NCBI RefSeq assembly: GCF_001612805.1
Contig: NZ_BDBD01000029.1
Coordinates: 1-64,000, forward strand
From: Nocardia coubleae NBRC 108252
Lineage (GTDB): Bacteria; Actinomycetota; Actinomycetes; Mycobacteriales; Mycobacteriaceae
Reading direction: 5' to 3'
Length of the DNA: 64,000 nucleotides
Shown here: positions 44,340 to 52,848 of the stretch, one piece after another
Position numbering within the stretch: position 1 is the stretch's first letter
How the letters are laid out: every line of letters begins with the position of its first letter
Notes under the pieces: generated by a model
Told to the model about the DNA's origin: nothing
Database searches by the model: none
Seen by the model: only the letters and a program-made list of their open reading frames with translations
Position numbers and translations under genes: made by a program

Positions 44340-44450
44340 TCAGACCGTAGGGGTCGGAGTCGGCGGCTGACCGGGGGTGACCGAGACGGCCGAGCCGGAG
44401 GAGATCATGTTGGCGAGGGCGGTGAAGATGGCCGCGCTTCCGGTATCCAT
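44340..44450 (-). CDS. Micro-protein of 36 aa, second of a tandem pair
   Basis: Starts MDTGSAAIFTALANMISSGS and ends with a Pro/Thr tail PPTPTPTV. The first 16 residues form a hydrophobic or amphipathic helix. No signal peptide by charge. A good ribosome-binding site GAAAGGATC lies 7 nt before ATG 44450. It resembles the 33-aa neighbour upstream in size, MD start, Gly/Ser-rich middle and PTPTP end, so the two are probably a duplicated pair. Corynebacterial PorA/PorH-type small channel peptides are one analogy; no homology can be claimed. Confidence 0.68.
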   Translation of the reverse strand: MDTGSAAIFTALANMISSGSAVSVTPGQPPTPTPTV

Positions 44451-44478
44451 TGCTGGTGATCCTTTCGGGGCTGCCGGG

Positions 44479-44580
44479 TCAGGCAGTCGGCGTCGGCGTC
44501 GTGGGCTCGTAGGCCAGCGAGGACCCGCCACTGAGGAAATTCAGAATCTGGCCGATGAGCGCCATCGTGGCTTCATCCAT
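44479..44580 (-). CDS. Micro-protein of 33 aa, first of a tandem pair
   Basis: Starts MDEATMALIGQILNFLSGGS and ends EPTTPTPTA. An acidic N-terminus, a hydrophobic helix ALIGQILNFL, a Gly/Ser turn and a Pro/Thr tail. GAAAGGAAC precedes ATG 44580 at 4-5 nt. The stop is 28 bp from the start of the 36-aa micro-protein, so they form one operon. About 200 bp without another gene lie upstream and probably hold the promoter. Function unknown. Confidence 0.68.
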   Translation of the reverse strand: MDEATMALIGQILNFLSGGSSLAYEPTTPTPTA

Positions 44581-44786
44581 GGGGACGTTCCTTTCGTACT
44601 GCACGACATCCGCGACCGCGCTGCCCACGCCGCGCGTGACACCACTGGATGTCGATCGACAAACCGCTACTGACCGGTCTTCCGGCGACGGCGAGGCGAA
44701 TGTTACCTATGGCCGTTTCACTTCGTAGGGTTTTCGGGAAGTCCCGGGCGGAACGGTAACCCGTTCCGCCCCGACACACCTGCCGG

Positions 44787-47753
44787 TCAGCGCAATGCGG
44801 CCGCTTTCCTGGCCAACCGCTTGGCCGTCGCCGTCTCGGCGGGCGCCTTCTTCGCCGCCGGTGCGGTCTTCTTCTTCGCCGCGGGCTTCTTCGGAGCCGG
44901 TGCCGCGAGGACTTCCTTCAGGAACTGACCGGTGTAGCTGTCGGCGACCTGGGCCACCTCCTCGGGAGTGCCCGTGGCGACGACCGTGCCACCGCCGGAA
45001 CCGCCTTCCGGGCCCATGTCGATGACCCAGTCGGAGGTCTTGATGACATCGAGGTTGTGCTCGATGACGATCACCGTGTTGCCCTTGTCGACCAGGCCGT
45101 TGATGACCTTGAGCAGTTTGCGGATGTCCTCGAAGTGCAGACCGGTTGTCGGCTCGTCGAGGATGTACACCGTGCGACCGGTCGAGCGTTTCTGCAGCTC
45201 GGCGGCCAGTTTCACGCGCTGCGCCTCACCGCCGGACAGGGTCGGGGCACTCTGACCGAGGCGCACGTACCCGAGACCGACCTCGACGAGGGTCTTGAGG
45301 TACCGGTGGATCGAGGTGACCGGTTCGAAGAACTCCGCGGCCTCGTCGATCGGCATGTCCAGGACCTCGGCGATGGTCTTGCCCTTGTAGTGCACCTCGA
45401 GCGTCTCGCGGTTGTAGCGGGCGCCGTGGCACACCTCGCACGGGACGTACACGTCCGGCAGGAAGTTCATCTCGATCTTGAGCGTGCCGTCACCCGAGCA
45501 CGCCTCGCACCGGCCGCCCTTGACATTGAAGGAGAACCGGCCCGGCTGGTAACCGCGCACCTTGGCCTCGGTGGTCGAGGCGAACAGGGTGCGGATCTTG
45601 TCGAAGACACCGGTGTAGGTGGCCGGGTTCGAGCGCGGGGTACGCCCGATCGGTGACTGGTCGACCTGCACCAGCTTGTCGAGCTGGTCGACACCGTTGA
45701 TCCTGGTGTGCCTGCCCGGCACCTGCCGCGCGCCGTTGAGCTTGTTCGCCAGCGTGGTGGCCAGGATGTCGTTGACCAGCGTCGACTTGCCCGAACCGGA
45801 GACGCCGGTGACCGAGGTGAGCACACCGAGCGGGAACGCCACATCGATGCCCTGCAGATTGTGCTCGGTAGCGCCGACGACGGTGAGCTTGCGCTTCTTG
45901 TCCACCGCGCGGCGTACCAGCGGCAGCTCGATCTGCTCGCGGCCGGAAAGATAAGCGCCGGTGAGGGATTCGGGCTCGGTGAGCAGTTCCTGGTAGGGAC
46001 CCGAATGCACCACGCGACCGCCGTGCTCACCGGCGAGCGGACCGATATCGACCACCCAGTCCGAGGCGCGGATGGTGTCCTCGTCGTGTTCCACAACGAT
46101 CAGGGTGTTGCCCAGCTTCTTGAGCCGCAGCAGTGTTTCGATGAGCCTGCGGTTGTCACGCTGATGCAGGCCGATCGACGGTTCGTCGAGCACGTAGAGC
46201 ACGCCGACCAGGCCGGAACCGATCTGGGTGGCCAGCCGGATGCGCTGTGCCTCGCCGCCCGACAATGTCGCCGCCGCGCGCGAGAGCGTGAGGTACTCCA
46301 AGCCCACGTCGAGCAGGAAGCCGAGCCGGGCCTGGATCTCCTTGAGCACCTGACCGGCGATCGCGGTCTCGCGCTCCCCCAGCGTCAACGAGTTGAGGAA
46401 GTGCGCGCACTCCCCGATCGACAGGTCGCTGACCTCGGCGATCGACCTGTTCTTGCCGTCGGCGGCCAGGGTGACGGCCAGGATCTCCGGGCGCAGGCGG
46501 GCACCCTTGCACACCGGGCACGGCACATCGCGCATGTACCCGTCGTAGTGCTCCTTCATCTGCTCGGACTCGGTGTTGTCCATGCGCCGCTGCAGGAACG
46601 GCATCACGCCTTCGAAATCGGCGTAATAGGAGCGTTTGCGTCCGTAGCGGTTGGTGTAGGACACGTGCACCTGGTCGGAGCTGCCCTCGAGGACCGCCTT
46701 GCGTGCCTTCGCCGGAAGTTCACGCCAGGGGGTGTCCATGGAGAAGCCGATGGCCTCGGCCAGACCCGACAGCAGGCGGTTGAAGTATTCGGCCGTCTGA
46801 CCGCGCGACCACGGCGCGATCGCGCCCTCGGCCAGGCTCAGATCCGGATCGGGGACCACCAGTTCGGGGTCGACCTCCTTACGGATGCCGAGACCGGTGC
46901 AGTCGGGGCAGGCGCCGTAGGGCGAGTTGAAGGAGAACGAGCGCGGCTCGAGATCCTCGATATCGAGCGGATGGCCGTTCGGGCAGGCCAGGCGCTCGGA
47001 GAAACGGCGCTCCCGGTCGTGCGCGTGTTCGTCCCGGTCGACGAAATCGAGCACGACGATGCCGTCGGCCAGCCGCAACGCGGTCTCGATCGAGTCGGTG
47101 AGGCGCTGCTTGGACGCGGCCTTCACCGACAGGCGGTCGACGACCACCTCGACGTCGTGCTTCTCCTGCTTCTTGAGCTTGGGCGGATCGGTGAGCGGAT
47201 ACACCACACCGTCCACCCGCACACGCGAGTAACCCTGGGTCTTGAGCTGGTCGAACAGGTCGACGAACTCACCCTTACGGGTACGCACCACCGGCGCGAG
47301 CACCTGGAACTTCAGGCCCTCGTCCATGGCCAGCACCTGGTCGACGATCTGCTGCGGGCTCTGCTTGGCGATCAGCTCGCCACAGACCGGGCAGTGCGGC
47401 GTGCCCGCGCGGGCATACAGCAGGCGCAGGTAGTCGTAGACCTCGGTGATCGTGCCGACCGTCGAACGCGGGTTGCGGTTGGTCGACTTCTGGTCGATCG
47501 ACACCGCGGGCGAGAGGCCCTCGATGAAGTCCACATCCGGCTTGTCCATCTGCCCGAGGAACTGGCGCGCGTACGCCGACAGCGACTCGACATACCGGCG
47601 CTGTCCCTCGGCGAAGATCGTGTCGAACGCCAGACTCGACTTACCCGAACCGGACAGACCGGTGAACACGATCAGGCTGTCGCGCGGCAGATCGAGGTCC
47701 ACACCTTTCAGGTTGTGTTCCCGAGCTCCGCGCACAGTGAGGCGTTCCGCCAC
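44787..47753 (-). CDS. uvrA: Excinuclease ABC subunit A
   Basis: A 988-aa damage-recognition ATPase of nucleotide excision repair. The first Walker A is VFTGLSGSGKSSLAFDT and the second GVSGSGKSTLVNDILA. Zinc-finger cysteines are in PHCPVCGE, YGACPDCTGLGIRKE and EACSGDGTLKIEMNFLPDVY. Both ABC signatures (LSGGEAQRIRLA, LSGGEAQRVKLA) are present. A Lys/Ala-rich tail of about 40 residues is extra. The start is GTG 47753. A RecA-independent damage-type promoter motif lies 58 bp upstream, shared with uvrB. Confidence 0.97.
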   Translation of the reverse strand: MAERLTVRGAREHNLKGVDLDLPRDSLIVFTGLSGSGKSSLAFDTIFAEGQRRYVESLSAYARQFLGQMDKPDVDFIEGLSPAVSIDQKSTNRNPRSTVGTITEVYDYLRLLYARAGTPHCPVCGELIAKQSPQQIVDQVLAMDEGLKFQVLAPVVRTRKGEFVDLFDQLKTQGYSRVRVDGVVYPLTDPPKLKKQEKHDVEVVVDRLSVKAASKQRLTDSIETALRLADGIVVLDFVDRDEHAHDRERRFSERLACPNGHPLDIEDLEPRSFSFNSPYGACPDCTGLGIRKEVDPELVVPDPDLSLAEGAIAPWSRGQTAEYFNRLLSGLAEAIGFSMDTPWRELPAKARKAVLEGSSDQVHVSYTNRYGRKRSYYADFEGVMPFLQRRMDNTESEQMKEHYDGYMRDVPCPVCKGARLRPEILAVTLAADGKNRSIAEVSDLSIGECAHFLNSLTLGERETAIAGQVLKEIQARLGFLLDVGLEYLTLSRAAATLSGGEAQRIRLATQIGSGLVGVLYVLDEPSIGLHQRDNRRLIETLLRLKKLGNTLIVVEHDEDTIRASDWVVDIGPLAGEHGGRVVHSGPYQELLTEPESLTGAYLSGREQIELPLVRRAVDKKRKLTVVGATEHNLQGIDVAFPLGVLTSVTGVSGSGKSTLVNDILATTLANKLNGARQVPGRHTRINGVDQLDKLVQVDQSPIGRTPRSNPATYTGVFDKIRTLFASTTEAKVRGYQPGRFSFNVKGGRCEACSGDGTLKIEMNFLPDVYVPCEVCHGARYNRETLEVHYKGKTIAEVLDMPIDEAAEFFEPVTSIHRYLKTLVEVGLGYVRLGQSAPTLSGGEAQRVKLAAELQKRSTGRTVYILDEPTTGLHFEDIRKLLKVINGLVDKGNTVIVIEHNLDVIKTSDWVIDMGPEGGSGGGTVVATGTPEEVAQVADSYTGQFLKEVLAAPAPKKPAAKKKTAPAAKKAPAETATAKRLARKAAALR

Positions 47754-47810
47754 CTGGTGAATCCCTTCTCCATCGTCATCCGCTCGCCGGACATGAACCC
47801 CCAGGAATCA

Positions 47811-47833
47811 ATGCTAGGTGGACCCACCGACAG
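47811..47833 (-). promoter_or_regulatory. RecA-independent DNA-damage promoter of uvrA
   Basis: On the minus strand CTGTCGGTG-N8-TAGCAT matches the mycobacterial RecA-NDp consensus TTGTCRGTG-N8-TAnnnT (PafBC-dependent) in all but the first base. It is nearly identical to the motif before uvrB at 63601-63623. Confidence 0.8.
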
Positions 47834-47836
47834 AAA

Positions 47837-47972
47837 CGCTCGAGCGCTTGCGCCCCGGGAGGTGCTGGCTGTGTTTTTGGAGCGCTGGCGCGCTCGAGCG
47901 CGGCCCCTGGGGGGCCACGCGATAAGCGCTCGAGACTCGCGCTTCGCGCATGCGCTTCGAGCGCTTATCGCG
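47837..47972. repeat. Cluster of CGCTCGAGCG palindromes and a long hairpin
   Basis: CGCTCGAGCG occurs at 47837-47846 and 47891-47900. Then CGCGATAAGCGCTCGA (47918-47933) is repeated perfectly inverted at 47957-47972 with a 23-nt loop that is itself rich in GCGC. The block is non-coding, between divergent uvrA and devR. It looks like an intergenic mosaic repeat (REP-like), not a terminator, since no transcript ends here. Confidence 0.8.
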
Positions 47973-48077
47973 CGGCCGGGCCGCTGCGCCGCTTCGCGGC
48001 GGACCCTCCTCGAGGTCGGGTCGTGCGGGGTTGGGAGTGCGGTCATGGCGGACTTGGGTGAGCGAGTTTGCTGTCTG

Positions 48078-48129
48078 TGCACAGGATTTGGGTGGGTGAT
48101 TGTCTGTCTCTGCACAGGATTCGGGCGGG
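48078..48129 (+). repeat. Direct repeats upstream of devR
   Basis: TGCACAGGATTYGGGYGGG occurs at 48078-48096 and 48111-48129, 33 bp apart (about three turns). It lies 50-100 bp before the devR start, a position suited to activator or repressor sites. Confidence 0.65.
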
Positions 48130-48181
48130 CGGATTATGTTGGACCGAACAGGGGGACGTTCTACGTGATGAAGGGGCCGCC

Positions 48182-48814
48182 GTGCTCGAGGTGTTTCTGG
48201 TCGACGACCACGAGATCGTGCGGCGCGGGTTGATCGACCTGCTCGAGGGTGATCCTGAACTCACTGTGATCGGTCAGGCAGGTGGCGTGGCCGAGGCGAT
48301 GGTGCGGATCAGGGAGACCCGGCCCGATGTGGCGGTGCTCGATGTCCGATTACCCGACGGCAACGGCATCGAGCTGTGCCGCAATCTGCTGGCCGAGTTC
48401 GAAGACCTGCGCTGCCTGATCCTCACCTCGTTCTCCGACGAGCACGCCATGCTCGACGCCATTCTGGCCGGTGCCAGCGGATATGTGGTGAAGAACATCG
48501 ACGGGATGAAGCTGGCCGACGCGATCAAGCAGGTCGGCGCCGGTCACTCCCTGCTCGACACCCGCGCGGCCGACGCGCTGCGCGCCCGGCTGCGCCGCAG
48601 CACCGAACCGACCGGTCCCCTCGCGGGTCTGACCGACCAGGAACGCCGCCTGCTCGAACTCCTCGGCGAGGGGCTGACCAACCGTCAGATCGCGGCCCGC
48701 ATGTTCCTGGCCGAGAAGACGGTCAAGAACTATGTCTCGCGCCTGCTGGCCAAACTCGGCGTCGAACGCCGCACCCAGGCCGCGGTGCTGGCGACCAAGC
48801 TGCGCGAACCGTAG
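48182..48814 (+). CDS. devR: DevR/DosR-type dormancy response regulator
   Basis: A 210-aa NarL-family regulator closely resembling mycobacterial DosR: VFLVDDHEIVRRGLIDLLEG, phospho-acceptor Asp in VAVLDVRLPDGNGIELCRNL, then AGASGYVVKNIDG and the HTH GLTNRQIAARMFLAEKTVKN. GTG 48182 matches the DosR N-terminus; the longer frame to 48068 runs through the direct repeats. In mycobacteria DosR switches on dormancy genes under hypoxia, NO or CO. Same locus as an S30AE protein and a DevS-like kinase. Confidence 0.95.
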   Translation: MLEVFLVDDHEIVRRGLIDLLEGDPELTVIGQAGGVAEAMVRIRETRPDVAVLDVRLPDGNGIELCRNLLAEFEDLRCLILTSFSDEHAMLDAILAGASGYVVKNIDGMKLADAIKQVGAGHSLLDTRAADALRARLRRSTEPTGPLAGLTDQERRLLELLGEGLTNRQIAARMFLAEKTVKNYVSRLLAKLGVERRTQAAVLATKLREP

Positions 48815-48817
48815 AAA

Positions 48818-49609
48818 TCAGGACGGGACGACGATGGTCAGGTCCCCGTCGTAGCGGCGGTAGAGCAGGTTGCCCCGGCCGCTGTGACTGTCGGTGAAGA
48901 ACAGATACGGCAGGCCGCCACGGCACAGCACGTCCGATGCCTCGTCCTCGGCATAGACCGGGGCCGCGTCCTGCACCACCCGCACCGGCATGGCGCTGGC
49001 GGTGAGCGGCAGGTGCGCCGAGTCGCCCGCGGCGACGGTGCGGTGCTGGCGGGCCAGGCGCACGCCGTGCGGGTCGGCCCAGGTGACGATGGCGTCCTCG
49101 CCGGTATCGGCGTCGGTGAACAGATACGCGTCGTAATCCATCGCGTCCAGGACAGTGCTGGCTTCCAGCGGGGTACCGGTCATCAACGCGCAGTCCTTGC
49201 GGCGGATGATCGGGCGGGTCTCGGTGACCTGGGCCAGCGGGCGCCGGGCCGGGTCCGGCCAGGCGCCACGTGCTTCCTTACCCGCGCGGCGCGCCAGCTG
49301 ACGGTCCAGACGTTCGGCGGCGAACGTCACCGCGAACCCGCCCGGCCCGGTGACCTGCACGCGGGTGAGGGTGTCGTTGGTGCGGATGTTGGCCTGCACG
49401 AGGGTCGGCTCGTCGTTTCCGCGCGGAGCGGTGACGCGCACCCGGGCCGGACTGTCGAGATGATGGCGCCGCATCACGCGGGTGATGGCACGCACCGCGC
49501 GGGTGACGTCTTGAGCCGGTACCTCGCCACGGGTGGTCACCGCGAGCTCGGGGTCGGCGGCGGTAGTCCAGTGCTGGGTGCTCGACAACGAATACATCTC
49601 TTGCCCCAC
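48818..49609 (-). CDS. S30AE (HPF)-family protein with two C-terminal domains
   Basis: A 263-aa ribosome-hibernation-type protein, comparable to the DosR-regulon protein Rv0079 of M. tuberculosis. An N-terminal S30AE-like domain (about 20-105) is followed by two S30AE_C-like modules: PLEASTVLDAMDYDAYLFTD at about 145-190 and LPYLFFTDSHSGRGNLLYRR at about 205-263. Expected to bind 30S subunits and silence or dimerise ribosomes in dormancy. GTG 49609 or ATG 49597 may be the start. A DosR-like box lies 56 bp upstream. Confidence 0.85.
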   Translation of the reverse strand: MGQEMYSLSSTQHWTTAADPELAVTTRGEVPAQDVTRAVRAITRVMRRHHLDSPARVRVTAPRGNDEPTLVQANIRTNDTLTRVQVTGPGGFAVTFAAERLDRQLARRAGKEARGAWPDPARRPLAQVTETRPIIRRKDCALMTGTPLEASTVLDAMDYDAYLFTDADTGEDAIVTWADPHGVRLARQHRTVAAGDSAHLPLTASAMPVRVVQDAAPVYAEDEASDVLCRGGLPYLFFTDSHSGRGNLLYRRYDGDLTIVVPS

Positions 49610-49664
49610 TTCTCGATCCGGCGTCCCCCCGCTGCCCTATGCCACCACTGTGCGCGGTGCGGTA

Positions 49665-49684
49665 GAAGGGCCGAAAGTCCCCAA
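49665..49684. promoter_or_regulatory. DosR-like box
   Basis: GAAGGGCCGAAAGTCCCCAA fits the DosR consensus TTSGGGACTWWAGTCCCSAA at 15 of 20 positions with one half perfect. It sits between the S30AE gene and devS, 56 bp from the former and 59 bp from the latter, so it may activate both. Confidence 0.7.
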
Positions 49685-49743
49685 CCTCGAGGACTAGACT
49701 TCTCCTGACTCGGTACGAAGGTGGGCGGCGACGGGATACGGCG

Positions 49744-51567
49744 ATGGCGAATGACGGTCGGAGCGGCCGATATTCGGCCGGCCGCACCGCGTCTCAGCAG
49801 CGCCTGCGCGCCCTGCTCGGCGAGGTGGCCGACCGGGTCGAGGTGATGATCGGCTCGCGCGACCGGATGGACGGCCTGGTCGAGGCCATGCTCACGGTCA
49901 CCGCGGGCCTCGATCTCGACGAAACCCTGCGCACCATGGTGCGCACGGCGATGAACCTGGTCGACGCCCGCTACGGCGCGCTCGCGGTCCGCGGGCACGG
50001 GCAGCAGGTCGCGCAGTTCATCGATGAGGGTATGCCCGAACACATCCGCGACCGGATCGGGCGATTACCGGCGGGCCGCGGTGTGCTCGGTGCCGTGTTC
50101 GCGGAGAAGGCACCGCTGCGGCTCGACGATCTCACCGAGCACGAGTCCTCGGTGGGCTTCCCGCCCGGCCACCCGCCGATGCACTCGTTTCTCGGTGTCC
50201 CCGTGCGCATCCGGGACGAGGTGTTCGGCAGCCTGTACCTGACCGAGAAGTCCGACGGGCAACCGTTCACCGAGGAGGACGAGGTGCTCGTCCTCGCGCT
50301 GGCCGCGGCGGCGGGTATCGCGGTCGACAACGCGCGCCTCTACGAGCAGGCGCGCACCAGACAGGCCTGGATCGAGGCGACGCGCGACATCGCCACCGAA
50401 TTCCTGGCGGGCACCGAATCCGACCGTGTGCTCGCCCATGTGGTCGATCACGCCCGCGGGCTGACCGGTTCGCACCAGGCGTTTCTGGCCTCGGTACCGG
50501 TGCCGGACGAATCCCCGGGTGAGGTCAGCGAATTGGTCGTCACCCAGTGGACCGGCCCCGACGCCGGCCAGGACTGGCAGACGATCCCGATCGCGGGCAC
50601 GGTACTCGGCGACGCCTTCAGCAGGCGCACACCGCTGCGCTTCGACGACGTGTCCGAGGTGGTCCTCGGCGTCGACTTCCCGGTCGCCGAATTGCCCGGT
50701 GCCGGACCGGCTCTCGTCCTTCCGTTGTGCACACCCGACGCCACGCTCGGCGTGCTGGTGACCATCCGCCCGCCCGGTTTCGCACCCTATTCCGACGAGA
50801 TGCTCGAACTCACCGCCGCGTTCTGCGATCAGGCGGCGTTGGCGGTGCGCCTGGCCGACGCGCAACGGCGGATGCGTGAGCTCGATATCGTCGCCGACCG
50901 CGACCGCATCGCCCGCGACCTGCACGACCATGTGATCCAGCGCCTGTTCGCGATCGGCCTCACCGTGCAGGCCACCATGCCCAAGGCGGTGGTTCCCGAA
51001 GTGCGGCAACGACTTTCGACGGTGATCATGGATCTGCAGGAGGTGGTGCAGGAGATCCGCACCTCCATCTTCGACCTGCACGCCAGCGGTTCGGGCCACA
51101 GCGAGGGGTTACAGCAGCGGCTCGAACTGGCGATCCGGCGCCAGACCGCCGACATCGCGATGCGCGCGACCATCCAGGTATCCGGCCCGCTCTCGGTGCT
51201 CGATCCACAACTGGCCGATCACGCCGAAGCCGTTGTGCGCGAGGCGGTGAGCAACGCGGTGCGTCACTCCGGCGCCGACACCGTGGCCATCGTGATCGAG
51301 GTGGCCGACGACCTCACGATCACCGTGAGTGACAACGGATGGGGCATCCCGAACCACGTCGTCCGCAGCGGGCTGCGCAACCTCGAGCAGCGCGCACTGG
51401 AAGCGGGCGGCCGGTTCCAGATCGCGCCCGCGGTGCGAGCCGACGCCGACGGCGATCATTCGGAAATGCCGGGCACGCGACTGCGCTGGGCGGTGCCGCT
51501 CCCGCAGGACCAACCGACCACCGGCGGTTTCGCCCTGGCGGGCGGGCCGGAGGCGGGCGAGGACTGA
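49744..51567 (+). CDS. devS: DevS/DosT-type GAF sensor histidine kinase
   Basis: A 607-aa soluble sensor kinase. GAF-A (about 60-205) has the stretch VGFPPGHPPMHSFLGVPVRI; the His of GHPPM (about residue 143) matches the heme ligand region of DosS/DosT. GAF-B follows (about 225-375). The kinase part is of the HisKA_3 type, DRDRIARDLHDHVIQRLFAI with phospho-His 394, and HATPase NAVRHSGADT. Expected to sense O2, NO or CO by heme and phosphorylate DevR. ATG 49744. Confidence 0.94.
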   Translation: MANDGRSGRYSAGRTASQQRLRALLGEVADRVEVMIGSRDRMDGLVEAMLTVTAGLDLDETLRTMVRTAMNLVDARYGALAVRGHGQQVAQFIDEGMPEHIRDRIGRLPAGRGVLGAVFAEKAPLRLDDLTEHESSVGFPPGHPPMHSFLGVPVRIRDEVFGSLYLTEKSDGQPFTEEDEVLVLALAAAAGIAVDNARLYEQARTRQAWIEATRDIATEFLAGTESDRVLAHVVDHARGLTGSHQAFLASVPVPDESPGEVSELVVTQWTGPDAGQDWQTIPIAGTVLGDAFSRRTPLRFDDVSEVVLGVDFPVAELPGAGPALVLPLCTPDATLGVLVTIRPPGFAPYSDEMLELTAAFCDQAALAVRLADAQRRMRELDIVADRDRIARDLHDHVIQRLFAIGLTVQATMPKAVVPEVRQRLSTVIMDLQEVVQEIRTSIFDLHASGSGHSEGLQQRLELAIRRQTADIAMRATIQVSGPLSVLDPQLADHAEAVVREAVSNAVRHSGADTVAIVIEVADDLTITVSDNGWGIPNHVVRSGLRNLEQRALEAGGRFQIAPAVRADADGDHSEMPGTRLRWAVPLPQDQPTTGGFALAGGPEAGED

Positions 51568-51570
51568 ACC

Positions 51571-52737
51571 TCAGGCCGGACCGACGACGAGGGCGGAGTT
51601 GTTGCCGCCCATCCCCATCGACAGATTCACGGTGAGGCCACCGCGCATCGGGGTCGGCCCGTCGAGCAATCGCGGATGCGCGGGCGCGACGACCGGTGCC
51701 GACGCGACGACGCCGGTGTCGTAGGACAGCGCGATCAACGCCAGTTCCACGGCCGCTGCGGCCCCCTGGCAGTGACCGGTGAGCGGCTTGACCGAGATGA
51801 TCGACGGGTGGTCGTCGAAAACGGTAGTCAGTACGTCGCGTTCGGCGTCGTCGCACTGGCGGGTGCCGGTGCCGTGCGCGTTCACATAGTTCACCTGCGA
51901 CGCCGCTACCCCACTGTCGCGCAATGCTTTCCGCACGCATTCGAGGTACTGCTCGTGCGTCGGCTCGACCGAGACCACGTGGTAGGCGTCGTTGTTCATG
52001 GCGCCGCCGAGCACCCGCGCGTAAGGCTGATCCACCGCGTCGGTGAGCAGCACGGCCACCGACGCCTCCGCCATCACGAACCCCAGGCTGCCCTCCTGGA
52101 ACGGGCGGCACGCGGTGAACGGATCGACATCGGACACGGCCGCGCCCATCCCGACGAAATGCTCGAGCATCTCCGGGGTGGCCGACAGGTCGGTGCTCAC
52201 GCAGAGCACGTCGTCCACCAGGCCCGCGTCGCGCCACTGCCGCGCCGTGAGCACGGCGACATTGCCCGAACTGCACGCCGCCGACACGTTCATGGCTGGG
52301 CCGTGGAAGCCGTACTGCTGCATCACCACCGAGATGGGGGTCGAGGGCAGCATCGGCAGGTAGTCGCGGGAGCGGCGGTGCCCGCCGTCGCGCAGGTAGA
52401 AATCGCGCCAGTCGGCCACGTCGCCGAGGGTGATGGCGTGCACCAGGCCGACCGTTCGGCCCTCGTCGCGCCAGCCACGCGCGCGGGCGTCGGCCACCGC
52501 CTCGGCAGCCGAGGCGACCACGGCGCGCCCGAACAATCCGCGACCGTGCGCCGGGTCGCCGCCGTCCGGAATCCGGCCGACCCAGGCGTGCTCGTCACGT
52601 CCCGGCCCGTAACCCGGATACAGACCGGCGGCCGGTTTTCCCCCCAGCACCCCCTGAAACAATTGTTCACGGCCCCAGCCGTAGCCGGAGACCACACCGA
52701 TACCACCGATCGACATAGAATCGACTCGGTGGGCCAT
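51571..52737 (-). CDS. Stand-alone beta-ketoacyl synthase
   Basis: A 388-aa KAS II-like condensing enzyme. The nucleophile Cys is in NVSAACSSGNVAVLTA, and the two His are in VNAHGTGTRQCDDAERD and KPLTGHCQGAAAAVEL; MGMGGNNSALVVG closes the fold. No acyl carrier protein, acyltransferase or reductase lies nearby, so it works with the general FAS II/mycolate machinery or a distant cluster. ATG 52737 is chosen; ATG 52716 is possible. Divergent from the GGDEF gene. Confidence 0.9.
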   Translation of the reverse strand: MAHRVDSMSIGGIGVVSGYGWGREQLFQGVLGGKPAAGLYPGYGPGRDEHAWVGRIPDGGDPAHGRGLFGRAVVASAAEAVADARARGWRDEGRTVGLVHAITLGDVADWRDFYLRDGGHRRSRDYLPMLPSTPISVVMQQYGFHGPAMNVSAACSSGNVAVLTARQWRDAGLVDDVLCVSTDLSATPEMLEHFVGMGAAVSDVDPFTACRPFQEGSLGFVMAEASVAVLLTDAVDQPYARVLGGAMNNDAYHVVSVEPTHEQYLECVRKALRDSGVAASQVNYVNAHGTGTRQCDDAERDVLTTVFDDHPSIISVKPLTGHCQGAAAAVELALIALSYDTGVVASAPVVAPAHPRLLDGPTPMRGGLTVNLSMGMGGNNSALVVGPA

Positions 52738-52848
52738 GCCGCCGGGACGTCCTTCCGGTCTCACGTCGCTCCTCGCGGATCTCGTCGAGGGTCACCACGA
52801 TAGTCCGGTGCGTCATCCGAAGACCAGGCCGAGATCGGGGGTATCGCA

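Noticed and set aside
47754..48060. LexA/SOS box for uvrA
   Set aside because: No TCGAAC-N4-GTTCGA-like sequence; the CGCTCGAGCG palindromes are too GC-rich and repeated too often.
48145..48165. GGGGGACGTT stretch upstream of devR as a DosR box
   Set aside because: Only about 11 of 20 positions fit the consensus and the second half has no symmetry.
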